A stretch of DNA of 64,000 bases from Acridotheres tristis (taxonomy: Eukaryota > Chordata > Aves > Passeriformes > Sturnidae), in NCBI GenBank assembly GCA_037013685.1, contig CM072897.1, positions 16,290,643 through 16,354,642 of the forward strand. The letters run 5' to 3'. The notes beneath the pieces were generated by a model. That model made no database searches. It was not told where the DNA came from and worked only from the letters and a program-made list of their open reading frames with translations. Made by a program: the position numbers and the translations under genes. Below are positions 48,201 through 60,720 of the stretch, in pieces. Every line of letters begins with the position of its first letter. The first letter of the stretch is position 1.

Positions 48201-50759
48201 TTTCTTATCTAGGGTTTTTAATCACAACAGGTATTTTAAAAATAGCTATTCACTCCTCTCTGTGTTGGCTTAGCAATTCAGGGAGGGAAAGGAGGGAATC
48301 AATAAAAAGATATTATGCTGCACCACTGTTATCTTCATCCAAGCAAGGTTAATGGAAAAGTATCAGCAAGATGTTTCACTAAGCTAAAGTTAAAAACAAG
48401 AATGCAGGTATGGCTGTGCAATAAAAGAAAATCAGCATGCTACAATTAAAAAATGAGAAGTAGAATGGTTTTCTTGTGGCTCAGTCAATAACTTGGCCAC
48501 TGTACAGTAGCAATACTTCATATTTTCAAATTTATACTTTCTAATATTTTACCTATATGAACCATATACACAGCCTGGACACAACAACAATCTTCTAGAA
48601 CTATGTGCTTGTAAGGTGAGAATTAAAACTATCTTCCTCATCTTTGGTAATAATGAGTAAGTGCACTATCAAGCATTTTGATCATCACCTCTATATTGAC
48701 ATTCCTTGCATTCAGGAAGACACAGGGACTTTTTATACTTCTGGCCACAGCATACAAATGCCACACTTCCACAAAACACATTTTAAAGCTTTAGAACTGG
48801 TTTTAAGCATAAGCAGAGAGTGTGTTTCCTTAATCTTCTGTTGGTTTGGAATATCTTGAAAGTCTTACAAGAATTCTCTATTTCATATTGGTTAACTTCC
48901 CTTGGACTGGGAAACTTTTCTGTGCGCTGGAAATATTTTACAACCACCACTGATGGCATATGAACTGAAATGGAAAGGTTTCCATAATTCCAGTATCTTT
49001 AGAGCTTCTGTAACAAAACTGCTGGCCATTAATTGCTTCTGACATTTTATGAGACCAACTGACTGGCAAGGACATTACTGCCCTAAAAAATAATTGCCAC
49101 AAACAAAAAAAATCTTCAATTCTCCATGTTTCCATTTGCCTTACACTTCCAGTGAATAGGGAACAAGTCAGCACCACTATACTTTCAGGCCCCAAATTCA
49201 CATCCACTCTCAGCAGCAACAGGACAATGTCTTGTCATCCTCCACAAGTGACCATGCAAAAAGTTTAAAACTTCCTCTGTATTCCACCACACCCCTCTCA
49301 TTTGTCTCTAATGCTCAGGTTCATGGCCAAGATTTCAGTTCCCAACAACATTGTTCTCATTCTCCCCAGTCTAAAGATACACAGGCATCACTGGCAAAGG
49401 ACACATGGAATGTTCTGAACATTTCTGGAGCACCTTGCCCACTGGACACCAAGGACACAAATGCAGTGGTGGAGAAAGCCTCTCAACTGAGCTGTGCAGC
49501 TTCAGAGCATGACCAATGTATTCAGAACAAAACAGCAGTGTAATAAAAATAAGTACTATTGCAAACCCTTTGGATCTTCACTCTCAAGTAATGTAAAACC
49601 TATTGTGTTTGTTTAGCTGAAGTGGGCACATAAATTGGCCAGAAGTACCGCTTGATATTTTACAAGTGGCCTTACTTGTCCTACCCAAACATATTACATT
49701 TGTTACTATTTGGTCACCAAAACCCTTTCTGATCCATCACTTCTGCTCAGCTTTCAGTTTCTAAATGTTCTTTCTTCCTCAAGAGACCATATTTGTTTTC
49801 CTGCACCACTGGTAGTATTCCACCTGGAGCAGATTCAGGATGATGACAAGTTAAAATACTATGAGCTCTAGAAGTGAAATACTAAGGCCAAGACTGTCTT
49901 GCAGTCAAAATAAAATACAGGCAGCAAGTGAATGCTAATAGATGATGGCTAATAAATATAATGGCAAGTCACAGATTAATACCTAGTGACTCTCAGATTT
50001 ATTTATTCTTTGTTTCAAAGACTCTAATAAGCAAGCAACACAAAAAGCAAACTTTTTGCATAATAGAAGAAAAAAAAGAAACCCACCGTACACAAGAAGC
50101 ACAGCCATCCATTTAATCGAAAGTGCACCAAGCTAAATCAATTTTATTGGTTTGGGCTATTTTTTCCTCTGTGTTAGGAAACCTTAAATAAGTGTAGCAT
50201 CCCATTTTTGCAGTCTCTGACAAACCCCTGCATGTGAGAAGGCAGGGAAAAGACAATATGAAAAATCTTTACTCTGTCTCTCCAAGAGGACCAGCCCAGT
50301 AAGCTGCTTCTGTTGTGCTTGATACATCAAGGCACTTCCTGAGGAGCAAAGGTGCAATTCAGATTGCAAGGCACAAGGCTTAACAAAGGTAAGAAAACCT
50401 TCTTTTCCCCTCTAGGTCTATTACTTTTTCCTAACTGCTCCCACTGGGTTATATCCTCAGCTGGAATGAATGAAAATCAATGAAGCAAAGCTTATTGACA
50501 CTACTTGTTCACCTATTGTAAAATCCCCTTGCAAGCAGCATATCCATGCTACTCCTGATGCCTATGACAGCCCTTCTAACACAAAATAACATCCTTCCAT
50601 TCCTCCACAAAACTCAACACCAGTGAGTCTGTTCAGTGAGCTCTGCTCCCAAACATTCTCTAATTTCAATTATAACGGCAGTGAACAATATTCCTTCTAA
50701 AAACAAGAAGCTGATAGACCTGATCTCATGAGATTTATGCCCACCTCCCTTCCCCCCTA
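45253..50759. other. Unique non-coding DNA
   Basis: No supported gene. A 42-base interval at 48573-48614 (+ strand) is flanked by ATATACACAG and GTAAG|GTGAGA and is open, but the acceptor is weak. A GC-richer patch at 47600-47820 is open in two + frames and is not called. Confidence 0.5.
47020..47110. promoter_or_regulatory. Candidate enhancer with octamer and homeodomain cores
   Basis: A perfect octamer ATTTGCAT at 47034-47041 runs directly into an AATTGAT core, followed by GATAATGCA, TTAATAAAC, GTTAATGATTTC and CAATTAC. Adjacent POU octamer and homeodomain cores are typical of conserved neural or developmental enhancers. No conservation evidence is available here. Confidence 0.3.
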
Positions 50760-50935
50760 CCCACCACTTCTCTGCTTTGTGTTTCTCCTCTACTCTTTGT
50801 TCCTTTCTACCTGGTTATCTACTTCATTTAGACTATAAGCTCTTTGAGGCAAGAGCCAGTATTCTCTGGGGTTTGAAAAACATCTTTGCCATCTTAGGGC
50901 ATTCTATTCAAGAGCTATTTATAAATAAGGCTCTG
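50760..50935 (+). mobile_element. L2-like LINE 3' remnant
   Basis: The core TTTAGACTATAAGCTCTTTG followed by AGGCAAGAGCC and TTTGCCATCTTAGGGC matches the well-known 3' region of L2-clade elements (TAGACTGTAAGCTC... type) in sense orientation. A diverged CTATTTATAAATAA then stands where the usual terminal word lies. The left limit is approximate. Confidence 0.55.
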
Positions 50936-53556
50936 TTGCAGGATGAAAGTGATTTATCAGTCATGACACTGACATCAATGCAACATATACCTTGTATAGT
51001 GGTTAAGCTCACTATCTTAGGAAGGAGGCAAGGTGTCATGCAATCTTTAGGATTCAGTGTTTTAAGCCCCTACACATGTTCATTTCATTGCAGAAACTGC
51101 ATTTTTAAATTAAAAACAGATGGATAAAATTCCACTTCTGTAAGTAGAAGAGTTCCAGTTGTGAAATTCAAATGTTATGTTTATTTCACACATTAAATTA
51201 TATATAAGGTGCCATGTTGAATTATACATATAGAAAGAGCTCATATAAGTGAGGTAAAGTCTCTCCAGATTTCTCTACTTTTCTCCTTCAAAAAAACTCC
51301 AAAAAAACCCCAACCAACCAACCAAAAAAAAACCCAAAAGAACACCATTGCTTCCTCCTCCTTTTTATTTTGTCAGCAGAAGGCAAGAACTGTGTTAAAT
51401 TCTGATCACAGGCACATGCCACAAGCCTTTAAGGGACATTTAAGCTTCATCATGCCCATCTGAACCTAAGGCATTTTCTGCCATTTGAAACACCTCAGCA
51501 GTGTCTACACTTCCAAGACAAAAAGGCATCTATTTTCTCCCATGTATAACAGTAAGAGGCTGCTGGATCCTCTATTCTTGCAATCAATACACTGGGTTTT
51601 GCAGGCAGTGCCATCTGAAATGACACACCTATCAGCACTACAGCAGAATCAGGAAAATGTGGCATCACAGAAAAATGAATTTAAAAAAAAATCACTTGCA
51701 GTCAGTTGCATAGTTATTTCCATTTCATCATCACCACTGTGCCCAATATTGAATAAATACTTTCTATTCAGATAACATCATCCATCCCTTGATGAGATCA
51801 CTCAAAATAGGATGAAAGTCAAGTACAGTAATAGGCACAACATGTGGACACCACTCAAAAATTCATTACCAGGTCTACTGAAAGCCAGAATTGTGGCAAT
51901 TATGAAGTTTGGAAGCAATTTATTGAGGGTACATAAAGTACTTCTTTCAACTGCTCATTATTGCTGCTACCCAGAAGAATCATTAACAAGTACCACAGTG
52001 ATGAACAGTTTCAGTGCTCACTTTGTTTCCTCTCCTGTTGCTGGGTCACCATTCTCCTTCACTTTCTGAGCAGCTGCACAGGTGACCTGAAGTCCTATTC
52101 CCAAAGTCATAAGGTCTCTGACATAAATCTGTTCAGAGTTTAGCAAATGTTTATGGCATTTTGGAGGGAGACAGTTACTTGTGTCCTCACTTCTTTCTGA
52201 AATGTTTTTCTTCTCTAGCACTTGTAAAGGCTCTTGTCTGCTAGTTCAAATGCAAGTGCTAAGAATTCTTGACATTGTGCCTTCCCTTCTCCCCCAAAGT
52301 GTAGTTACTAGAGGTAGGCCTGGGAGTCTTTGCAGACAAAAGTATATCCAAAGAAGAGCTATCACCTGCTGACTATGGCATGATACCCACACTCAGGTGA
52401 CTACCTGAGATGCAGGCAGTCCTAACAAGACCAACATTACACACCAGCCCAGGACAGAGACAAAACACTTGGAAGGGAATAAGAAGGCATCTTTTCAAGG
52501 TGCAAGCCTTCTTCCACATCATCTCACCCAACCTGGCTTAAAATTTACCTAACAGGGTCTTGCTATGGTACTGGGGGAAGAGATGGGAAGGTGACAGCAT
52601 CTGCATTGTTCCCTACAATTGTCTGGAAATGTTTCTTCCAGCTGGAAAGAAACAGAATTCACAAACTTTACTTCTGCACCAGCAATTATCACATAAGAAT
52701 AAACACATTGTGAACGCTGGGGATGTATTTTGAAATTAGCTTTGAGCTGATCAGTCTGAGACACCAAACAAAGCAGCACAAAGGAACAGCATGAGAGATA
52801 AGAGCCATCCTCCAGATGTCAGGAGACAGATGGACCCCAGGAATGTTTCTTTGCTCTCCACTAAATGGCCTAAGTCACCTGAAGAACAGATTCCCCATAA
52901 ATCTATAAAGAATAACAACTCTTCCCCCCCAGCCATTGTTAATGTCTTCTATCTCAATGCATACCCTCCTTGCACCACCCCACCCTTCCTGCTCCCACCA
53001 GGTGGAGAGATGGAATCTGTTTCTTCCCTCCTTTGGCCTTTGGAAAGACAGACTGTCCAATCATTCAGAGGCCTTAACTGCAGGCCATCTCCAAGCACAC
53101 TGCTACTGTATTTGTTATTCACCCTTCCCCCATATTCCCTATAGCAACCAAGTTCATGGGAATAAGAGTGTTTTTCATTTCTAAATGGTACTTTTAATTA
53201 TTCTTTTCTGTAGCAAAATATTCTTTCTGTATGTTAACTCCATTGCAAATACCTGATCTGAATTCTGAGTCATTAGCAAATGAAGGAACCTGTGACACCT
53301 TAATATATGTATGGAAGCTTATCAGAGAAAGTATTTTCAGATCAAGAAACTATAGTGCCTATAAAGATTATGGGATGTGCAGAAGTACTGAAGAATATTA
53401 TTTATTTATATTAATGAAACATTACTTCAGTACCAGCTTGGAGAAACAGCAAGAAACTATGTACTGTACCCAATTTGAGTGAACCAGGTCACCTCATTAC
53501 ATTAATTACAAGCACATTAATTTGCACTTTCACATTTTAAAAAATAAATACTAGAC
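50936..53556. other. Unique non-coding DNA
   Basis: No supported gene. It contains the A/C tract at 51290-51345 and short frames on both strands. A strong - strand acceptor-like tract (CTTCCCATCTCTTCCCCCAG) sits at about 52580-52600 without a convincing exon after it. Confidence 0.5.
51290..51345 (+). repeat. A/C-rich tract
   Basis: A runs broken by CCCC and by three CCAA units (CCAACCAACCAACC). It is the same + strand class as the tracts at 3636, 5954 and 10469. Confidence 0.88.
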
Positions 53557-53757
53557 TCATAACATGGTTTGGGTTGGGAAGGACATTTAAAGGTCACCTA
53601 GTTCCAACTCTCTGCCATGGGCAGGGAAAACTTCCACCAGCCCAGGTTGCTCCAAGCCCCATCCAGCCTGGCCTTGGACACTTCCAGGGATCCAGGGGCA
53701 GCCACAGCTTCTCTGGGCACCCTGTGCCAGGGCCTGCCCACCCTCACAGGGAAGAAT
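53557..53757 (-). mobile_element. CR1 retrotransposon 3' fragment
   Basis: The + strand reads as antisense CR1: CATGGTTTGGGTTGGGAAGG, AAAGGTCACCTAGTTCCAAC, TGCCATGGGCAGGG, CAGGTTGCTCCAAGCCCCAT, CAGCCTGGCCTTGGACACTT and CCACCCTCACAGGGAAGAAT, in the canonical order. The element is on the - strand and 5'-truncated at about 53757. The two + strand frames at 53574-53858 and 53617-53838 are artefacts of the repeat. Its wording (subfamily) differs from the copy at 37972. Confidence 0.94.
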
Positions 53758-54540
53758 CAAACTTCTCTGCTAGACCAGAATTACATGTTCTTATACCAAG
53801 ATACCACAATGAAGGTATTTCCCATTCAGTATCCTTAATGCTCCTACTTCAGTTATAAGCACTGAAAAGGAATGTCTGTAGTATAGGAGAAAGCAGCCAT
53901 TTGTTGGAAAAATGAATGTTTCATCCAATGAGTAATTCTCCTTCAGAAAAATTAATTTATTGCCAGGTTCAATTTTTGACTGCACTTTTTTGCAACAAAC
54001 CAACAGAGAAAAATATTTAAATTTGGAAGTATTAAATAAGCTTTCCAGGCATAGTAACTGAGCAGTCTGTTCACTTATGGCCCACAAGCCATTTTGAAGG
54101 CAAAAAACATGTGCCAGTATATATTTATATAGGCATATATATTCTCACTTACACCACAGGAAAAGACAAATGTGTTCTTAGATGTTATATACAGTTCACG
54201 GGGGTTGTTTTTATTTTAAAAAACAAATCACCATCTATGCAGAGGGAAATCTAACATGTAGAAGCCCGTGGTTAAAACTTTCCCCAAAACTCTGAAATAC
54301 CATGTTTTCATATTCATAACCCTACATTAAATATTAAACAGTTCAAAGCGAATGTTTAAAGCCGGTGAATATATAACAGAATCTCTGTATCTTCTTGAAA
54401 TGCATATGATCTCCTTCAGTGAATGTTAAGAAACTTTAAAGAACTCAGGCCAAGAAATGACCACTGGAGCACGTCTTAAATTCACAATTAACTTAAGGCA
54501 ACCCCCATGTCGCTTGAGTTCCATCAACCTGACAAGTCCA
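53758..54540. other. Unique AT-rich DNA left of the CpG island
   Basis: No gene or repeat recognised. The base composition changes abruptly at about 54541. Confidence 0.6.
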
Positions 54541-54794
54541 TGCCGTTGTGTTTTGCAGAAGGAGGGAACTGTTCCCACGGAGACCCAGCTCGAGTAGCCC
54601 AGAATGGGGCAGCGGGCACGGGGCTGCTCCTGGGCCAGCACAGGCACTGCACTTCCAGCCACAGCCTCGCTCGGCTCCTGCAGGGGCTGCCCGCGGGGAA
54701 AACGCGGCCGGACTCCCCGCACGGAGCATTGCAGAAATCACAGCACCCACGGTGTGTCCGCGGACACCGCCCCCCGTGCCGAGCCGCCCGTGTC
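54541..54794. promoter_or_regulatory. Small isolated CpG island
   Basis: Roughly 25 CpG dinucleotides lie in about 250 bases, surrounded by AT-rich DNA on both sides. It contains a perfect 14-base palindrome with a CCGCGG centre at 54754-54767 and a TGTCAAATGACAG inverted pair at its right edge. Such orphan islands often are alternative promoters, enhancer-promoters or promoters of long non-coding RNAs. All frames inside are open because stops are rare in this composition, so no protein is called. A good + strand splice acceptor follows 35 bases later. Confidence 0.6.
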
Positions 54795-54829
54795 AAATGA
54801 CAGAACCTCTCTCTGCCTGTTTCTTTCAG

Positions 54830-54972
54830 CTACTTGAACAAGAGATGCCATTATCAATCCCTGCATTCAATGCAATAATGCAACATCATCTATTCACTGT
54901 ATTGTTTTACACAGGCTTTCCAAGATGGTATTTTAGAAAGATCAGGTATCTTTTGAGCTTCAGCTCTCGCAG
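54830..54972 (+). other. Exon-like interval just after the CpG island
   Basis: A textbook acceptor (CTCTCTGCCTGTTTCTTTCAG) and a consensus donor (TCTCGCAG|GTGAGG) flank 143 bases. One frame is open through all 47 codons, continuous with the open frame in the CpG island, and closes two codons past the donor. A branch-point-like AATGAC lies about 40 bases upstream of the acceptor. The peptide (aromatic, with FPRWYFRK) is not recognised. Best read as a possible internal exon of a non-coding or alternative transcript, with chance still likely. Confidence 0.28.
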
Positions 54973-57900
54973 GTGAGGAGGCAGTATTTTCTGTAAAACA
55001 GGCACTCTAGAAGACAGATGGGTTTGGAAGGATTGATAAGAGGTGTAAAAGATACTACAGAAACCAAGTAGGCAGGTGGAAGAGCTCTGCTCCAGCCAAG
55101 TTTTATCACTCACATAAACAATACAAACCTGGTTCTAGGATTGCACTCAAAGAGCCTCTATCTAAAAAAGAAAAAAATTGCTGCCAAGCTAAACACAACA
55201 ACCTGCAATGTGTTAGTAAGGGCCCAAGGAGGGTTCTTTTCTCATTCTTTACCTCACATGAAACCCCAGATATCCACACAGGCACCTCTGGAATCATTTG
55301 CATTCTCTCAACAGTATCTCTGTTGTCAGGGAGTGTTCGGGGCAGGGGGAAATCACAGAAAAATGGTGAACTGAACTATCTTTTCCATTGGGATTAGAGC
55401 TTGAATAGTGAGCAAGAAGCCCTTCTCTCCTTCCCCAGTCTCTATCTCCCCTCCACACTACAGCAATGCCTCCTTCCTTTGCTTTTTCTCAGTTATAATG
55501 TTGAGCCTGCAAAACAGTCTGTTCAGCAAATGGCAGCTGAAGCATCTTTTACTTCATTTAAGCTGCTCTTTCAGACATCCCCTCCACACCGTGGGAAACT
55601 GGCAAGTTGAAAAGAGGTCATCACAGTCTGCATCCCATAAAGACAAAAAGTTTTCATGGAAAATAGGTGGGATGTCCAAACGTCCTGGTCAGACAGGACC
55701 AGCACACCACACCACCAGAAAGGGTTCTGATACAATCCTGTACTGCAGAACGGCAACCAGGAGGGTATGACCTGATGTACAAGACAGATGTGAGAACTCA
55801 ACTACATTATTTATTCTTTTTACATAACAGAAGAAGAGAAGGAGGAGTTATAGAATGGACTTCAGCCTTAACATAAACATAACAGCCTACAGAGAAAGCT
55901 TCAAGGTAGGAAAACAGACTTACATGCTGTTCTCATAAAAAGATTTCTAAAAATCTAGACAACAAAATCAGCCAAAAGCAAACACATGCAAAAGCATTTT
56001 AAAAAATTGCCTGCAAAAATGGAAAATGAAGCAGTTCAAGGGCTAAATACCAGATGCTTAAAAATACTAAGCATAAAAACACCACTGCAAAGTCCCTGGA
56101 AGTTTGAATTAAGAAAAAAAAGTTCTACACAAGAAAATAACTTTTAAAAGACTACACAAAGCTGAACTGATTCCATACTCCATGAAAAAATATAGCTCCA
56201 TAATGATTAAAAAGCAAGGAAACTTCTTATGAATTTAAGTCCTTACTCCTAGACTGAATGTGTCAGAATTCCAGACTGTTGAATAAATTCCAATTCCACT
56301 TGAAATGATTGCACAATCGAGGAAGAAAAGAAAAACCCAAACAAAAACAAACAAACAAAAAAAACCCCAAAAACCGAAAGAAAGAAAGAAAGGAAGGAAG
56401 AAAAAGAAGGAAAGGAGGAAAGAAGGAAAGGAGGAAAGGAGGAAAGGAGGAGAGATCAGCCAGAGATATATAACACAGGCACTGGCCAGAAACATTTCTG
56501 GGTATGTGGCATTTCTAAAGACGCCTCATGTTTTCTGAAACGTTTCTAATGTCATAGATTTCTACCTGGAATTCCGTGAAGTAGCTTCACCTGCATGTAG
56601 GGCCTTTTGGAGAGGAAGATAGGCTGAATTCAAGGACCTCTGACATAAACCTTCTGCAGTCAGAAGTTCCCTAACATGTCCTGAATCTCAACAATATGAT
56701 CACAGCACTGCTATGAAGTTTTAAAATCTAAACCTGTCTGAAAGAGCATGAACACATTAGCATATTGTGGCAAACTGGAAATTAGGATTTTAAGCTTTAC
56801 ACAAGAGACTATTTGCCTCTGTAGGATCTCTTAAGAACAACACATACCACAAACATTTGAATGTTTTCTTTCCTCACAAAAAAAAAATAAAAATAAAGGG
56901 AAGAACAGGAGCAAAAAGTCTATTAAAGGGAATCAGACAAAGTTAGTCCGAATTTCTGACAGAGAAACAGAGTGTTAAGCATTTGGCTTTTAAGACAGAC
57001 ATCCTTTTCCTGGGTATCTGCATGATCTAAACAACAGGCATATCACAGGAGGGCAAAAACTATGGCAACCAATACACCAGAAAGGGATTTTGGTACTCTC
57101 TAGTTGCTGCAGCAGCAGATGCTTGTGCTCGTCCAAAAAGTATTTGGAAAACCAGAGCATTTGAGGCAAGAGGATTCCTAAAAACAACTCTATGTAAATA
57201 GAGAATGGTAAGATGCCATTTGGTAAGATTTCCAGTGCATTTATACAGATTTATCAGAAAAGGGGTGTAAATGTAATTCTGCTCTTCCCAGCACCCTCTC
57301 AGCATCTGGCCGTCAGTGGGTGTGAGACTTCCCTAGGCAGGCAATACACTTGGACTACCAGTTTTCAGTCAAAGAAGGAACATCTCTGCCACCAGTTCTA
57401 CATTCAAGTTTTATTTATTAGGAACACTTGAAAAGCACTTTAAGATAAAAATCACTACACAGATTTTACATGGACGTTTTATGTTGTTCACCACATCATC
57501 ACACATTATCCAGGATATTTTTGCACTACTTTTAATGTTGCAAGAGCTCATGTACCCACAAAAAACTCTGTGCATTTCTTGTCATTACTGATAACCAGGT
57601 AGATACCACACTGGAGTAGCTGCAAATGGCCTGACTGTACTTTCCATAGCCACCAGAATTCTGCTTTTCAGAGCTGCACTTCTGAAACTGCTGTTTCCAA
57701 ATTGAGCTATACCTGCCAGCCTTATCCCTGCCTTGTTTAGCATAAAGATGAACATACTGGAACTTGTTCTGTTTGCAAATACACATCACTTAAATCCTTC
57801 ATCACCACCAAGAGAGGCTATCAACAGATTATTCCTGTACTACATCTATACAAAGTACTTCTGGGAATCAATTAGAAGTCATAAATCCTTATTTAATTAA

Positions 57901-60632
57901 CTTGTGCAAGAAAACATGAAGAGTGCACTAGCACTCACACATCAAGGCTCTGACAAATCCAAAGGCAGAGCAGTGAGCAGCATCAAGCCCTACCAAGTAA
58001 ATTACACTTTCTGTGTCTTTTTAGCCATGTAAAATGCAGAAATTACCTAGATTACTTAGAAATCACAGGGAGACTGAGAGATTGACAAAATTATAAAATA
58101 CAGGGGAAATCTCCAGTGCCTGAGGCTGTCAAATGTCAAAGGAAATTCAAGAACTTTTAGGCAAGTACAAAATGCCAAAACTTTCAACTAGTTATATCTA
58201 GTATTAACTCACAGTTACCAATAAATGATGCATTTTTTCAATAAAGAACATGGCATGAACCCAACACAAAAGAGAAGATTCCCAAGGTAATGTCTTTGTA
58301 AAAACCTCAAATCTTGATTTATAACTTTTTCTTCTTCATGCACAACTTGCTTAAACAATACAGAGAGCACTGTATATTTATATCATCATCAAAAGTAACA
58401 GAACCAAGAACTATCTTATTTTTGATGAATGAATCTTACAATGAAGTAAAAGCTGAGAATTCTTTTAGATAATAAATGCACAGGAATCAAAGCCTGCACT
58501 GCTATTTCATTAGAGAGTAAACAAAGATATGAGTGAGATGCCAAATGGTATTCACCCTCTAAACACTATAATTCAATATAAGTTTACATGGTAAATAAGC
58601 TCAGCACTGAACAATGCTCTAGAGCCACCCAAACCCAGTCAAATAAATCATCTCTTTGAACAAGTAAGCTTTTAAACAGGCATATTTAGAGGAGACTAGG
58701 CTCTAAATTATTATTTTTCCTAACTTCCAAAATCAAGCTACAATAACAGAACCAACAAGATATTTTAGAATATCCCCTGCATGCCAAATTGGAGCACTAA
58801 GTAGTATTTCAATTTTCTTTTCCATTTCAGCTTCTGACTCACTGAAACATCCTCCTCGATTTTTACATTCCTTTTCAACAACTCTGTGAATAAAAGGATT
58901 CACTGCGCTACTACAGACAAACCAATTCTCTTTTCCCTGTTTCCCTAAGCACATTTAGCATTAGAGGGGCTGGAAGCTGCAGAAGGCACTCCCCAAGTGA
59001 AGCTCCCTAAACTGCCCAGGCCACTTTGCCCAGAGCAGGAGAGGAAGGTGAACTGCCAGAATCTGTCCTGCAGTGTAGCAATCAGGGCTTGAGCTGCAGT
59101 TTGGGTCTGACACACACCAGGCGTTTTTGGGAAGTGATCACATTTTCAGAGAACCTTCCCCTACACCAAGGACTGCTGTTCCTGACTACTAACCACAAAC
59201 CAATATTACATTTTCATCTCTCAGCAGTCCCATTTGAGAAATCAGCTGTACAAATGCTTCCAGACTTCTCACTGCCTTATATTAGTCTCCAAAAATTAGT
59301 GCAACACATAGCACTGTGTTCCCTACACATCCTGGGATTTAACCATGATGACACTTGGAGAACTTATGCTAATATTTGTAAGGAGACAAGAACCCCAAGC
59401 AAGCAGCCCTTCACATGCTCAGTTCTGACTGGAAGTACCCCACTACTAAATGAAAACAATTGTATCAAAATGTGGTTATAGATGGAATAACCTTAGAGCA
59501 AAGCAACTCAACAACAGTAAAAAAGACATGACAGTTCAATACCCTGAAACAAAGGCCTCTCATTTACAAGAATAACACTGTAAAACTCATATCCAACAAT
59601 AGCTTTGCTTCCAGCAGCACCTGTGTCAACCCCAAAACTGATTTCTCACTCTTACAACCCACATAACCAAACCAAGCTTCCTTGGGTGCTGCTTAACTGC
59701 CCAGTCATTTTGTCACAAGGACTACCCATAGCTCCTCTGATGCTCTCTCCTGATCCTCAAGCATCCTCCTGCCTTCCTCAGCTACACCTTGATTTGACAC
59801 TTAAGAAGCCAGCACCTGCCTTCCTACAACATCCTTTTGTGGATTTTACCTTTAAAAAAAAAGAAACAAAACACTACTTAAAAAAATGAAAAATGTCTTT
59901 AGGTTAGGAAATAAACTATTTGCTTTTTTTTGCCTAGGATACCTGGATTTGATTACAAAGAATCAGGCTAAAGATTAGCTTAATTATTTCTGTAAAGTCA
60001 AGTGTGGTTCAAAATAAAAAAATGCAGCCCTTTCATTACAAAAAGCATCAGCAAAGACAGACACAAACATGAGGGGGGTGGAGGGGCAGCCACAGCAGAT
60101 ATACAGGGAACACAGAAAATTCCAGGAAAAACAGAGAGTCTTGCAGATCCTATACTTGCACATCACCTCTGACTTCACAAATAAGTAATTTAAAACAACG
60201 GTGCAACAAAACTGGAGATAAACACTTCTGCTCAGCCACATTCTTATTCTTGACATACCAACAAAAATTGAAGGAGATGGCAGTAGCTGAAAGCTTTTTC
60301 AGTAATGAGGGAACTGAAGTCACCAGTTATAATTCCAGCCAACCTTCCTCCTTTTTCATGCTGGGCGGGGGGGGGAAGAGACAACTACTATATTTTCTGA
60401 GACCACAAGGCTGCCAACTGGCCGTTCTGCTGGAAAGGATTAAAATGCAATGTCAAGCAGAACTGTTGGAAGAATGAAACTAGGAAAAGCATACAGCTGG
60501 GAGCTGGGGACTCTTCTTTGTGTCTGACAGTACAACATGGATTTTAATACTTCTCCAGGACCTGCAGAGCAAGGGGCTGCTCTCCAGTAATTTAATACTG
60601 ACACTTTAAGTTTACTTGGCAACAAGACCAGG
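54973..60632. other. Unique non-coding DNA
   Basis: No supported gene. It contains the T-free purine tract at 56318-56455, an A run at 56878-56887, and scattered short frames. The 151-codon + frame at 59026-59481 and the 85-codon - frame at 57532-57789 show no recognisable domain. An 8-G run follows at 60367-60374 inside GGGCGGGGGGGG, in the same unique sequence. Confidence 0.5.
56318..56455 (+). repeat. 138-bp T-free tract with 80-bp homopurine core
   Basis: No T occurs from 56318 to 56455. The first part is AAAC/CCC-type A/C sequence. Positions 56376-56455 contain only A and G, as GAAA, GGAA and GGAAA units in mirror-like order. Long homopurine mirror repeats can form triplex (H-DNA) and expand as microsatellites. 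The frame read across it is K/R/E-rich low-complexity translation and is not a gene. Confidence 0.92.
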
Positions 60633-60720
60633 AGGCAAATTCCTCTGTATAGTTTCACTGGTGTAGTTCCAAGGCAGTGACAGTGGAGTCAGTGGCACTA
60701 CGTCACCATAAAAGAATTGG
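60633..60720. repeat. Ancient amniote interspersed repeat, unnamed
   Basis: AAATTCCTCTGTATAG, TTTCACTGGTGTAGTTCC, AGTGACAGTGGAGTCAGTGG and ACCATAAAAGAATTGG follow the order of a short repeat familiar from reptile and bird genomes (phrases like ACTGGTGTAA and GACTTCAGTGGAGT). I cannot assign a family name. Divergence is high and limits are approximate. Confidence 0.42.

Noticed and set aside
53574..53858. Two overlapping + frames rich in P, H and G
   Set aside because: They are antisense translation of the CR1 3' fragment.
54426..54976. Several frames across the second CpG island
   Set aside because: Open on both strands because of composition. Only the splice-bounded part at 54830-54972 is kept as a weak candidate.
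56235..56538. Frames on both strands over the purine tract
   Set aside because: Low-complexity K/R/E or F/L/S translation of a simple repeat.
59026..59481. 151-codon + frame
   Set aside because: No recognisable motif, and no convincing splice or promoter context.
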